From Lysobacteraceae bacterium NML03-0222 (lineage in GTDB: Bacteria; Pseudomonadota; Gammaproteobacteria; Xanthomonadales; Xanthomonadaceae): a stretch of DNA of 64,000 bases. Positions 9,093 through 19,105 of this stretch are shown in pieces. Made by a program: the position numbers and the translations under genes. Below the pieces are notes generated by a model, which was given only the letters and a program-made list of their open reading frames with translations, was not told the origin of the DNA and made no database searches. Each line of letters opens with the position of its first letter. The first letter of the stretch is position 1. The stretch spans positions 36,919 through 100,918 of the forward strand of contig NWQM01000009.1 of assembly GCA_002798195.1 (NCBI GenBank). The letters run 5' to 3'.

Positions 9093-9821
9093 GTGAATAA
9101 AGTGCAAGCTGGGAAAAAGCGGCTCTGGCTGCGGCGTATGCTATGGCTGCCGGTGTTTGCACTGGTCTTTCCGGTTGTGCAGGTGCTGGCGTTGCGGGTA
9201 ATTGACCCGCCGCTTTCCAGTTTCATGCTGATTCGTCAGATGGATGCCTGGCGTGCGGGTGATTGGCGCTTTCGTTTTACCTATGACTGGCGCGATTTGC
9301 AGGATATTTCGCCGCACCTGCCCGTGGCGGTGATTGCCGCCGAAGACCAATTGTTTGCCGAGCACAGGGGCTTTGACAGTGGCGCGATTGAAAAAGCCAT
9401 GCAAACCAATCAGCAGGGCAAGCGTATCCGTGGCGGCAGCACCATCAGTCAGCAAACGGCCAAAAACTTATTTTTATGGCGGGGTAGTGGCTGGAGTCGC
9501 TGGCTGCGCAAGGCGTTGGAGGCCTATTACACCTTCTGGATGGAGCTTTTCTGGCCGAAAACACGCATTCTGGAGATGTATGTCAATGTCGCCGAGTTCG
9601 GTGACGGCGTGTATGGCGCACAGGCGGCGGCGCGGACTTACTACCGCAAAGAGGCCGTGGCGCTACAGCCTGCCGAGGCGGCGCGCATGGCGGCGGTACT
9701 GCCCAACCCCAAGCGCTACAGTATTGCCAACCCCGGCCCTTACGTGCAGCGACGGGCACGCGCCATCCAGCGACAAATGGGCAATATCGGTGGCAAGGCT
9801 TATTTGGAAAAGTTGCAATGA
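9093..9821 (+). CDS. mtgA: Monofunctional biosynthetic peptidoglycan transglycosylase
   Basis: This 242-residue GT51 glycosyltransferase polymerises lipid II into glycan strands. It has one N-terminal membrane anchor (LWLPVFALVFPVVQVLALRVI) and then the GT51 motifs: AAEDQLFAEHRGFD with the catalytic Glu, RGGSTISQQTAKNLFLW, and KTRILEMYVNVAEFG. There is no penicillin-binding domain. GTG at 9093 was chosen because it follows a GGGGG ribosome site by four bases and gives the family length. Its stop overlaps the next ATG (ATGA). Confidence 0.92.
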   Translation: MNKVQAGKKRLWLRRMLWLPVFALVFPVVQVLALRVIDPPLSSFMLIRQMDAWRAGDWRFRFTYDWRDLQDISPHLPVAVIAAEDQLFAEHRGFDSGAIEKAMQTNQQGKRIRGGSTISQQTAKNLFLWRGSGWSRWLRKALEAYYTFWMELFWPKTRILEMYVNVAEFGDGVYGAQAAARTYYRKEAVALQPAEAARMAAVLPNPKRYSIANPGPYVQRRARAIQRQMGNIGGKAYLEKLQ

Positions 9822-10804
9822 CTGAATGTTTGACCGTCGTGGTAGCGGCTTTCAATGAAGCAGAATCTCTGCCGCTGCTGCATGCCAGGCTGCGGCCAGT
9901 GCTGGATGGCTTGGGTATCAATACCCGGGTGTTGTACGTCGATGATGGCAGCAGCGATGACACCTGGGCGGTGATGCAGCGTCTGGCCACAGAAGATGCG
10001 CAAGTGGCGCTGCTGCGCCTGTCGCGCAATTTCGGCAAAGAGATCGCCCTGACTGCCGGGCTTGACCAAGTGCACGAGGGCGCGGCGATGATTCTGGATG
10101 CCGATGCGCAAGACCCGCCGGAGCTGATTCCGCAGTTTGTCGGCAAATGGCGCGAAGGTTTTGACAATATTTATGGCAGGCGTGAGGCGCGTGCGGGAGA
10201 AACCATCGTCAAGCGCGCCAGTGCCTCCATGTTTTATCGGGTGATGGCGCGGCTCTCGCCTACGCCGATTCCAGAAGATACCGGTGATTTTCGCCTGCTT
10301 TCACCGCGCGCATTGGCTGCACTCCGCCAGTTGCGTGAGCGCCATCGCTTCATGAAAGGCTTGTTCGGCTGGGTGGGCTTCAATAGCGTGGAAATCCGCT
10401 ATCAGCGCGAAGCCCGCGTGGCGGGCAGGAGCAAATTCAATTTCTGGCGGCTATGGAATTTTGCGCTGGAAGGCATCACCAGTTTTTCCACCATCCCATT
10501 GCGGGTGGCCACTTATCTGGGACTGATGACGGCCGTGCTGGCGATGGGTTACGGATTGTTCGTGGTTGCCAAGGCGCTGCTGTATGGCGATCCGGTAGCC
10601 GGTTGGCCAACGATGATGGCGGTGATTTTGTTCCTGGGCGGTGTGCAACTGACGGCGCTGGGCACGATAGGCGAGTATCTCGGCCGCATGTATCTGGAGG
10701 TCAAGCAGCGCCCGCTGTATCTGGTGGCAGATTGGCAGGCGGCGGCCGAACCGGCGTATGCTGAAGCCCTGTCCCCAGCCGAGGAGCCGTTATGCGCCAG
10801 ATGA
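9818..10804 (+). CDS. Membrane-anchored family 2 glycosyltransferase (GtrB/ArnC-like)
   Basis: A 328-residue protein. The GT-A domain lies at residues 5 to about 230, with VVAAFNEAESLPLL, the nucleotide-sugar DDGSSDDT, and the metal-binding DADAQDPPEL. Two C-terminal membrane helices follow (LGLMTAVLAMGYGLFVVA and ILFLGGVQLTALGTIGEYLG). This architecture is typical of polyprenyl-phosphate glycosyltransferases that load glucose, mannose or aminosugars onto undecaprenyl phosphate at the inner membrane. It overlaps mtgA by four bases and the CBS gene by 13. The sugar donor is unknown. Confidence 0.85.
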   Translation: MTECLTVVVAAFNEAESLPLLHARLRPVLDGLGINTRVLYVDDGSSDDTWAVMQRLATEDAQVALLRLSRNFGKEIALTAGLDQVHEGAAMILDADAQDPPELIPQFVGKWREGFDNIYGRREARAGETIVKRASASMFYRVMARLSPTPIPEDTGDFRLLSPRALAALRQLRERHRFMKGLFGWVGFNSVEIRYQREARVAGRSKFNFWRLWNFALEGITSFSTIPLRVATYLGLMTAVLAMGYGLFVVAKALLYGDPVAGWPTMMAVILFLGGVQLTALGTIGEYLGRMYLEVKQRPLYLVADWQAAAEPAYAEALSPAEEPLCAR

Positions 10805-11223
10805 AGCAATTGCTCGAAGCCAAGGCAAACAAGGAAGTGGCCTGGATAGCACCGGAGGCGGCAGTCATTGATGCCTTGAGGATGATGGCCGAAAAACATA
10901 TCGGCGCTGTGCTGGTAATGGATGCAGGCAAGCTGGTCGGGATTTTTTCCGAACGTGACTATGCCCGCAAAGTGGTGCTGCTGGGGCGCGCCTCGACCAA
11001 TACCCCGGTCAGCGAGGTGATGAGCCGCCAGGTATTGTGTGGGCGACTGACCGACAGCGTGGCGCATTCCATGCAGCTGATGACGGAAAGACGCATTCGT
11101 CACCTGCCCATCGTCGAGCACAAGGCAGTGGTAGGTCTGGTGTCGATTGGCGACTTGGTCAAGGCGGTCATCGAAGACCAGCAGCAAGAGTTGCGCCATT
11201 TGCAGGACTATATCTACGGCTGA
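10792..11223 (+). CDS. Small two-CBS-domain protein
   Basis: The 143 residues consist of two tandem CBS domains and little else. The first contains VIDALRMMAEKHIGAVLVMDAGKLVGIFSERDY, the second SVAHSMQLMTERRIRHLPIVEHKAVVGLVSIGDL. CBS pairs usually bind adenine nucleotides or S-adenosylmethionine and act as sensors. The ATG at 10792 follows GAGGAG by five bases, so the 13-base overlap with the glycosyltransferase is probably real and implies coupled translation. The ligand and partner are unknown. Confidence 0.85.
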   Translation: MRQMKQLLEAKANKEVAWIAPEAAVIDALRMMAEKHIGAVLVMDAGKLVGIFSERDYARKVVLLGRASTNTPVSEVMSRQVLCGRLTDSVAHSMQLMTERRIRHLPIVEHKAVVGLVSIGDLVKAVIEDQQQELRHLQDYIYG

Positions 11224-11311
11224 TTTTCGGGACGCTTTGTACTGTCAACATATCCCGTGATGAGCAGGCGAGGCGGGTGGTCGCATTGACTGCGCCGTTA
11301 CCGGTTGTGGA

Positions 11312-11321
11312 GGGGGGGGGG
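11312..11321 (+). repeat. G10 homopolymer tract upstream of the amidohydrolase operon
   Basis: Ten consecutive G residues lie in the 187-base intergenic region, about 90 bases before the ATG at 11411. Homopolymer tracts of this length in promoter regions are prone to slippage. No clear -35/-10 pair was found around it, so any regulatory effect is inferred. Confidence 0.9.
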
Positions 11322-11410
11322 CTGTCATCCGGTTTTGAAAAAATCACAAGGCGCGGGCTTGGCAACACGGCGGCAAGCGGCTAGTTTTGCCTTTCCATCG
11401 GGAGTCCAAT

Positions 11411-12811
11411 ATGCACAAAACCGCTCTTGCCGCCGCCTGCGCAGCATTGCTGCTGTCGGCCTGCGCCAGCACTTCATCCAGCAAGCCTGCTGCCTCTGCA
11501 ACGGAAGGCAGCAAAAAAGTCGCCGCGCTTACCACAGATGCGTATCCCAGCACCTACCGGCCAATTCCTTCGGCGCCAGTATTGCTTGCCGGCGCCACCG
11601 TGCTCGATGGCCTTGGCAAACGCCTTGAAAATGCCGATGTGTTGATGGCCGAGGGCAAGATTGTCGCTGTCGGCACTGGCCTTGACCTGCCGCAAAATGC
11701 CATCCGCGTGGATGGGCGCGGCAAATGGGTCACGCCTGGCATCATCGATGTGCATTCACACCTGGGCGTGTATCCAAGCCCGGCAGCATCTGCGCACAGC
11801 GATGGCAATGAAATGACCGCGCCGGTCACGGCACAGGTCTGGGCCGAGCATTCCATCTGGCCGCAAGACCCGGGCTTTGCCACGGCGCTGGCCGGTGGCG
11901 TCACCAGCCTGCAAATCCTGCCTGGCTCGGCTAACCTGATTGGCGGCCGGGGCGTGACCTTGAAGAATGTCTATAGCACCACCTATCAGGGCATGAAGTT
12001 CCCCGGCGCACCGTGGGGTCTGAAGATGGCCTGCGGCGAAAATCCCAAGCGTGTGTATGGCAACAGGGGCGGCCCTTCGACGCGGATGGGCAATATTGCC
12101 GGATTCCGTGCGGCCTTCATTGAGGCGGCCGAATACCTGAAAAAACAGAGTTCGGGCAAGGACAGCGGCAAGCGTGATTTGAAGCAGGAAACCCTGGCGG
12201 CCACCCTCAATGGCGACATCTTGGTGCATAACCACTGCTACCGCGCCGATGAAATGGCCATCATGCTCGATCTGGCCAAAGAGTTCGGCTTCCGCATCAG
12301 CGCTTTCCATCACGGTGTCGAGGCCTACAAGCTGGCTGACCGTCTGGCGGCCGAAGGCGTTTGCGCGGCACTCTGGGCCGACTGGTGGGGCTTCAAAATG
12401 GAGTCGTTCGACGGCATTCAGGAAAACCTGCTGCTGGTTGACCGCGCACCGGGCAGCTGCGCCATCGTGCATAGCGACTCGGGCGAAGGCATCCAGCGCC
12501 TCAACCAAGAGGCCGCCAAAATCATGGCCAATGGCCGTCGCATCGGTATCGACATCACGCCCGAGCATGCCATCCGCTGGCTGACCATCAATGCCGCAAA
12601 ATCCATGGGCATCGACCACCTGACCGGCTCGTTGGAGCCGGGCAAGATGGCTGATGTGGTGCTGTGGAACGGCAATCCATTCTCCAGCTATGCGTTGGCC
12701 GAACAGGTATATATCGACGGCGCCAAGCTGTATGACCGCGCCGATGCGCGCCTGCAACCCAAATCCGACTTCCTGCTGGGGCAGGAGCTGATGCAAGGAG
12801 AAGCCCGATGA
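11411..12811 (+). CDS. Periplasmic amidohydrolase lipoprotein, metal ligands intact
   Basis: A 466-residue lipoprotein: signal peptide with lipobox LLSAC near residue 17, then an amidohydrolase TIM barrel. The metal HxH is at residues 115 and 117 (IDVHSHLG). Further ligand candidates are the His of VHNHCY, the His of FHHGVEA and the Asp of HSDSGEG. The small beta-sandwich domain closes with GKMADVVLWNGNPF. The family includes imidazolonepropionase- and dihydroorotase-like hydrolases; the substrate is unknown. It overlaps the next gene by four bases (ATGA), so the two are translated as a pair. ATG at 11411 was preferred over an upstream start because it begins the signal peptide. Confidence 0.85.
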   Translation: MHKTALAAACAALLLSACASTSSSKPAASATEGSKKVAALTTDAYPSTYRPIPSAPVLLAGATVLDGLGKRLENADVLMAEGKIVAVGTGLDLPQNAIRVDGRGKWVTPGIIDVHSHLGVYPSPAASAHSDGNEMTAPVTAQVWAEHSIWPQDPGFATALAGGVTSLQILPGSANLIGGRGVTLKNVYSTTYQGMKFPGAPWGLKMACGENPKRVYGNRGGPSTRMGNIAGFRAAFIEAAEYLKKQSSGKDSGKRDLKQETLAATLNGDILVHNHCYRADEMAIMLDLAKEFGFRISAFHHGVEAYKLADRLAAEGVCAALWADWWGFKMESFDGIQENLLLVDRAPGSCAIVHSDSGEGIQRLNQEAAKIMANGRRIGIDITPEHAIRWLTINAAKSMGIDHLTGSLEPGKMADVVLWNGNPFSSYALAEQVYIDGAKLYDRADARLQPKSDFLLGQELMQGEAR

Positions 12812-14091
12812 GTCGCCACCCCGTCAAGACCGCCCTCGCCGCCGCCTTGTTGTCCACGCTGTCCCTTGCCACCAGCGCGCAGAACCTGCTTATCCGCAAT
12901 GCCACCGTGCATACCGCCAGCACACAGGGCACGCTTGCCAATACGGATGTGCTGGTACGCAATGGCCGCATCAGCGCTGTGGGGCAGAACCTCTCTGCGC
13001 AGGGCGTGGAGGTGATTGACGCGGCAGGCCGCCCGCTGACCCCGGCGCTGTTTGCCGGCATCACCGATATTGGTGTTGAAGAAGTCAGCGGTGAAGCCAA
13101 AACCGTGGACAGCCATGTGTCCTTTGGGCAAAACGCCAAAGACTTGCATATCCGCCCGGAGTTTGATGTCACCTTGGCCTACAACCCGGAATCGGTGCTG
13201 ATTCCGGTTGCCCGCGTCGAGGGCTTTGGCTGGAGCATGGTGGCCGCCAATCCTGGCAGTGGCGGTTCGTTCATCGGTGGCCAGGGCGGCGCGTTCCGCT
13301 TCGATGGCAGCCTGGACCCGCTTGGCAAGCGCGTGCTATTCATGCGGCTGGGCGCTGATGGCGCACAGCTCAGCGGTGGCTCGCGTGCTGCACAATGGAT
13401 GTTGCTTGAGCAGATGCTGGATGAAGCCCGTGGCCGCATCGCCCAAGACTCGCATTTTGCCTTGCTCACGCCCGCCGGTCGCGCCACCATGTCGCGCTAT
13501 TTCAATGGTGAGCGCATTGTCATCAGCGTGCATCGCGCTGCCGACATTCGCCGTACCTTGCGCTGGGCACAAAGCCGCAAGCTCAATATCGCCCTGGCGG
13601 GTGCGAGCGAAGGCTGGAAGGTCGCGGAAGAAATCGCTGCCGCCGGCGTGCCGGTATTCATTGATGCGCTGGCCAACCTGCCGGCTGATTTCGACCAAAT
13701 CGGCGCCACGCTGGAGAACGCTGCGAAAATGCGTCGAGCCGGGGTCAGGGTGGCCTTCTCGCAGGGCAATGATGCTTCGCACTCGGCGCGCAAACAGCGC
13801 CAGCTGGCAGGCAATGCCGTCGCCCATGGCCTGCCCTGGGAGGACGCACTGGCAGGACTGACCCGCATCCCGGCCGAAGCCTTTGGCCTTGGCAATGAAG
13901 TCGGCCGCATCGTCCCCGGGCTGCGTGCTGACCTGGTGCTATGGAGTGGCGACCCACTGGATGTGGCGCATACCGCCACGCAAGTCTGGATGGATGGCCG
14001 CGCCACCAGCATGAAGTCGCGCCAGACCGAACTGCGTGATCGCTACCTGCACCGTAACAGCAGCCCGCTGCCACCGGCTTATTCAAAATAA
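12808..14091 (+). CDS. Exported amidohydrolase-like protein lacking metal ligands
   Basis: A 427-residue paralogue of the preceding gene. It has a signal peptide ending near TSAQ, then the beta-sandwich start NLLIRNATVHTAS and closing VPGLRADLVLWSGDPLDVAHTATQVWMDG. Where the neighbour has the metal HxH, this protein reads PALFAGITDIGVEEVSG with no histidine. The second-His region reads AGASEG and the catalytic Asp region reads FSQGND. It keeps the fold but probably cannot bind the usual metals. It may be a partner subunit of the upstream enzyme, since the genes overlap by four bases. Confidence 0.8.
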   Translation: MSRHPVKTALAAALLSTLSLATSAQNLLIRNATVHTASTQGTLANTDVLVRNGRISAVGQNLSAQGVEVIDAAGRPLTPALFAGITDIGVEEVSGEAKTVDSHVSFGQNAKDLHIRPEFDVTLAYNPESVLIPVARVEGFGWSMVAANPGSGGSFIGGQGGAFRFDGSLDPLGKRVLFMRLGADGAQLSGGSRAAQWMLLEQMLDEARGRIAQDSHFALLTPAGRATMSRYFNGERIVISVHRAADIRRTLRWAQSRKLNIALAGASEGWKVAEEIAAAGVPVFIDALANLPADFDQIGATLENAAKMRRAGVRVAFSQGNDASHSARKQRQLAGNAVAHGLPWEDALAGLTRIPAEAFGLGNEVGRIVPGLRADLVLWSGDPLDVAHTATQVWMDGRATSMKSRQTELRDRYLHRNSSPLPPAYSK

Positions 14092-14100
14092 TCCAGCCCG

Positions 14101-14126
14101 CGCCCCGCCTGATTGCGGGGCGTCTT
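14101..14126 (+). terminator. Rho-independent terminator after the amidohydrolase pair
   Basis: An 8-bp GC-only stem (14101-14108 with 14115-14122) has a six-base loop and is followed by TCTT. It begins nine bases after the stop of the second amidohydrolase gene. Confidence 0.75.
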
Positions 14127-14191
14127 GTTGACAGCCTGACGACCGCCACACCGCCATACTTGACTTCAACAAACCATACAGGAGCCACAAT

Positions 14192-14533
14192 ATGCGCACC
14201 CGTTATTTCATCTCCTTGCCCGAGCCTGAAAAAGCCCGCGGCGATGAAGCCTGGAGCTTCAAATCACACAGCGCCGAAGGCTTTGCTGAAGAGTTGCAAA
14301 GCGCACTGCGCGGCACCAGCCTGTTCCAGAGCTGGCTGGTCGTGCAGGACGACCCGGATGCGATTGACCCGGCACTGGCCGACACTGACCCGGAGGCGCA
14401 AGTCACCGGCAAGATGGATGACTTGCATATCGACCTTGAGGTATTGACCCGCCTGTCCGGTGATGTGCTCAAACACCGCCTGCGCCTGCTGGCGGGCAGC
14501 CACTGGCAGTTGCGCGACGTGCGCGCGGGGTGA
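14192..14533 (+). CDS. Small cytoplasmic protein of unknown function
   Basis: The 113-residue product has no signal peptide or membrane segment. It starts MRTRYFISLPEPEKARGDE and is acidic in the middle (DDPDAIDPALADTDPEAQ). No known motif was recognised. It stands alone between two good terminators (14101-14126 and 14557-14588), so it has its own promoter somewhere in 14127-14191. A ribosome site (CAGGAG) precedes the ATG by about eight bases, which supports it as a real gene. Confidence 0.7.
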   Translation: MRTRYFISLPEPEKARGDEAWSFKSHSAEGFAEELQSALRGTSLFQSWLVVQDDPDAIDPALADTDPEAQVTGKMDDLHIDLEVLTRLSGDVLKHRLRLLAGSHWQLRDVRAG

Positions 14534-14556
14534 GTCATTAGGCTTCCCAGATTGCA

Positions 14557-14588
14557 ACAAACCCCGTCCAGCAGCGGACGGGGTTTGT
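14557..14588. terminator. Strong bidirectional stem-loop terminator
   Basis: A perfect 13-bp stem (14557-14569 with 14576-14588) has a six-base loop. It lies between the convergent genes at 14192 and 14633. A/T pairs at the stem base on both sides suit termination in both directions. Confidence 0.8.
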
Positions 14589-14632
14589 CATATTCGCGAC
14601 TGCTATCAGGCAGGGTGCGTCAAGCCAGAAAA

Positions 14633-15142
14633 TTATTTCACCTCACTCCAGTGACCACGGCCATCGCGGCGCATGCGAACCTGTTTTTTCACCGTGGGGC
14701 AGCAGTTGGCATCGCGCGGGCCGTGCTCCAGGGTTTCCACGGTGATGCTGTCGCGGCTGTGGCGCAGCACCCGGGAAAAGCGGGCGGGCAGATAGAACGT
14801 GACCATGGGTGAAGACTCCTGCACGTCCACCATATAGGTGTCTCCCATGCCGATTTTCACAGTCAGGATATTGTCGTTGCCGGTTCCTGGGCCTTCGCCG
14901 CAGCCGATATCGCCCTGCCAGATGACGGCGTACAGCGCCTCGAAGCGGTTATCCATATGGGTATAGGGCACCAGCGGCACGATGTTCTGCGGATTTACCT
15001 GTGCATCGCAGGCGATGGCGCTGGCGTAGGCAGTGGCCGCGCGCGCCACTTTTTGCCGGACTTCTGCCGCAGCGGGCTGCTGGGCATGGGCAAGCAGCGG
15101 GAATGACAATAGACCAAACAGCATCAGGGAACGCATTTTCAT
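14633..15142 (-). CDS. Secreted protein of unknown function
   Basis: The 169-residue product begins with a signal peptide (MKMRSLMLFGLLSFPLLAHAQQ). The mature part contains four cysteines that could form two disulfides in the periplasm: one in SAIACDAQ, one in GDIGCGEG and a CC pair in ANCCPTV. The sequence YTHMDNRFEALYAVIWQGDIGCGEGPGTGND is Gly/acidic-rich in the middle. No family was recognised. It is convergent with the 113-residue gene and shares its terminator. Confidence 0.7.
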   Translation of the reverse strand: MKMRSLMLFGLLSFPLLAHAQQPAAAEVRQKVARAATAYASAIACDAQVNPQNIVPLVPYTHMDNRFEALYAVIWQGDIGCGEGPGTGNDNILTVKIGMGDTYMVDVQESSPMVTFYLPARFSRVLRHSRDSITVETLEHGPRDANCCPTVKKQVRMRRDGRGHWSEVK

Positions 15143-15238
15143 GGAGCCTCCAGTGTTGTCAGTGGTGGGTCAGCATATCGAGTGTACTTGCAATCAGGGC
15201 ACGGGAGACTGGGGTTGGTCAGCGTTATTGATGGCTCT

Positions 15239-15631
15239 CTAGCGTTTGTGCATCAGCAAGGCTTTGCTGTATGCGCAAAAGTCATCCAAATGGTGGGTAA
15301 TGACGGCAATGACGATGGGCATTTGCAGGGCTTGATAATCATGGACGGCGATATTGTGGAAGCCGACCATCGCTTGCAGGCGCTCAGCAAGCTTGGCAAG
15401 CAGCGCAAACACATCGCGCGAGCTTTGCGGTACGCCCAATTTTTCGCGGCGAATCAGGTGCTGTCCCATGTCCAGTGCAGCTTCACAGGCGCGCTGAATG
15501 TTGAGAATGGCGGCGTCCTGGCGGGTGATGTCGCTGGCGAAGGTATCGGGGGCGCGGTCGTATTCCTCACGTGCGCGTTGCACGCAGCGCTCGATGGTGG
15601 TTGCCTTGTTGATGAGAACATCGTCAATCAT
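15239..15631 (-). CDS. hepT: HepT-like HEPN (DUF86) toxin, catalytic Arg replaced by His
   Basis: A 130-residue helical HEPN protein. HepT toxins are RNases with an RX4HXY motif in which Arg and His are catalytic, and the Tyr is AMPylated by the MntA antitoxin. Here the motif reads FHNIAVHDY: His92, His97, Tyr99, so the first position is His where family members have Arg (CAC for CGC, a one-base change). ATG at 15631 overlaps the mntA stop by eight bases, in the usual antitoxin-then-toxin order. It may be inactive as an RNase or may use His; this cannot be decided here. Confidence 0.85.
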   Translation of the reverse strand: MIDDVLINKATTIERCVQRAREEYDRAPDTFASDITRQDAAILNIQRACEAALDMGQHLIRREKLGVPQSSRDVFALLAKLAERLQAMVGFHNIAVHDYQALQMPIVIAVITHHLDDFCAYSKALLMHKR

Positions 15632-16046
15632 GCACACGGCCTCTTTCACGGATGTCTTGCAAAAGGCTGGCGCGTGCTTCATCCAGCGCGGTTTTCTCGC
15701 TGAGGATGACGCTTTCATACAGCGCGGCCTGGCTGTTGGCCTGCCACAGCCGGGTGCCTTGGGTGATGACTTGATACTGCATCACCGTGCTGGCGGCGCG
15801 CAGGTCAAGCAAATCCACATCGCGGTTGGCCTGCACGGCCAGTTGCTGTGCCAGCTGCCACAGGGCGAGTGGCTCGACCTTGCCGGGCAGTAGCACGGCA
15901 AGGTCGATGTCGCTTTGCGCATTGGCGTGTCCACTGGCAAAACTGCCGAACAGCCACACGCCAAGGGCTTGCGGGTAGGACGTGCGCACCGCCTCCACCA
16001 GTGCTTCCCAGTCGGGTGTGGCGGTGGGGACGGTGTGCGCGTTCAT
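15624..16046 (-). CDS. mntA: MntA-like nucleotidyltransferase antitoxin
   Basis: This 140-residue minimal nucleotidyltransferase carries GSFASGHANAQSDID (Gly34, Ser35, Asp46, Asp48), the GSX10DXD motif. A third carboxylate lies at Asp78 (NRDVDLLDL). Proteins of this type neutralise HEPN toxins by adding AMP to their conserved Tyr. It starts only seven bases after the ettA stop, on the same strand, so it is likely read from the ettA promoter rather than an autoregulated one. Confidence 0.88.
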   Translation of the reverse strand: MNAHTVPTATPDWEALVEAVRTSYPQALGVWLFGSFASGHANAQSDIDLAVLLPGKVEPLALWQLAQQLAVQANRDVDLLDLRAASTVMQYQVITQGTRLWQANSQAALYESVILSEKTALDEARASLLQDIRERGRVHD

Positions 16047-16052
16047 GCCGGC

Positions 16053-17717
<1,665 letters not shown>

Positions 17718-17787
17718 GGATGACCTGTAAAGCGTGAAGACCCCCGGCAGGGGGCGAAGCCGGCATTATAGGCGAGCGTTACCGGAC

Positions 17788-19104
17788 TTACCCGGCGCGC
17801 AAGGCTTCGGTAATGGGCATGCGCGCAGCGCGCAGGGCGGGCAGCAGGCCGCCGATGAGGCCGATGCCGATGGCCCAGTGCAGGCCGGTGAGCAGCAGTC
17901 CGGGCGTGACCTGAAACTGGAATACCACCTGGCTGAAGTTGCGTCCCAGCGTGTTGACGCTATAGCCATTGAACAGCGACCAGGCGATGAAGCCGCCCAG
18001 CAGCCCGCCGACGAGTGCCAGTAGCAGGGTTTCCAGCATCACCGCCGCCACCACCGGGAAGGGCGCAAAGCCCATGGCGCGCAGGGTGCCGATTTCCTGG
18101 CGGCGGCCAGCCACCACGGCATACATCGAGTTCAGTGCGCCGAAGGCTGCGCCCACTGCCATGATCGCGCCGATGATGCGACCCAGGACATCCAGCAGGG
18201 TCTTGAGCTGTTCGGACTGCTTGCCGTAGTGGTGCAGGGTGGTTTCGGCATCGAGCTTCAGGCGCGGGTCGGCAGCCAGTGCCTGACGCAGTGGCGCCAG
18301 CATTTCCGAGTGCACAAGGCGCAACATCACCGCCTGCCAGATGCCGTAGCGGTTCAGCTCGCCCATCGCATCGGCATCGGCCCATAGTTCCGAGTCATGG
18401 GCATCATCGCTGGCAAAGTGCCCGACCACCGTCCAAGACTGCCCGGCGATGCGCAGGGTGTCGCCGATGGCGCTGTGCGCAAATTGCCGCGCTGCGCCCT
18501 GGCCGACCACCAGTTCCTGCTTGCCGGGGGTGAAGCTGCGCCCGGCGATGATGCGCAAGTGCGGGCGGATTTCCCAGCCTGCGGCACTGATGCCGCGCAG
18601 CTGCACATTGGCATCGCCACTGCCATCGCGGCTGGGCAGGGCGATCACCTGGGTGATTTCCGGTGACACCATGGGGCGCCCCTGGGCATTGCGGGCGATG
18701 CCGGGTAGCAGGCTGGCCAGTTGCGCCTGCTCGCGGGTAATCACCGAGTTGATCTCGGTTTGCGAGCCGCCACGCAGCAAAATCACCGTGCTATCGCTAC
18801 CGGTGCGTTTGAGCGTGCTGGCAAAGCCCATACCCATCGCCAGCATTGCGGTCAGAACGCCGGTGACGCCGGCGATACCGATGACAATCACCAGCGCTGC
18901 GCCCCAGCGTTGCGGCAGTCCGGCAAGCCCCATGCGCAGCACGGCCAGTGCCAGTTGTCCGCTGCGGCTGATGCCAAGCCACAGGCCAACCAGCAGCGGC
19001 AGCACCAGCAGCGCCTGCCAGGGCAGGACAATCCACAGGCCGGCCAGCAATCCGGTCAGCAGCCAGAAACCCAGGGTGAGGCTCAGCTTTTTAAGACGAT
19101 TCAT
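17788..19104 (-). CDS. FtsX/MacB-type ABC permease with extra N-terminal helices
   Basis: A 438-residue permease. The last third is a typical FtsX domain (GRIIGAIMAVGAAFGALNSMYAVVAGRRQEIGTLRAMGF), three helices separated from an early helix by a large periplasmic domain. Unusually, two additional hydrophobic helices (about residues 8-50, LGFWLLTGLLAGLWIVLPW) precede the usual first helix. The start is at the ATG at 19104, one base after the stop of the upstream permease gene. It is the last gene of the four-gene exporter operon; the substrate is unknown. Confidence 0.85.
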   Translation of the reverse strand: MNRLKKLSLTLGFWLLTGLLAGLWIVLPWQALLVLPLLVGLWLGISRSGQLALAVLRMGLAGLPQRWGAALVIVIGIAGVTGVLTAMLAMGMGFASTLKRTGSDSTVILLRGGSQTEINSVITREQAQLASLLPGIARNAQGRPMVSPEITQVIALPSRDGSGDANVQLRGISAAGWEIRPHLRIIAGRSFTPGKQELVVGQGAARQFAHSAIGDTLRIAGQSWTVVGHFASDDAHDSELWADADAMGELNRYGIWQAVMLRLVHSEMLAPLRQALAADPRLKLDAETTLHHYGKQSEQLKTLLDVLGRIIGAIMAVGAAFGALNSMYAVVAGRRQEIGTLRAMGFAPFPVVAAVMLETLLLALVGGLLGGFIAWSLFNGYSVNTLGRNFSQVVFQFQVTPGLLLTGLHWAIGIGLIGGLLPALRAARMPITEALRAG

Positions 19105-19105
19105 A

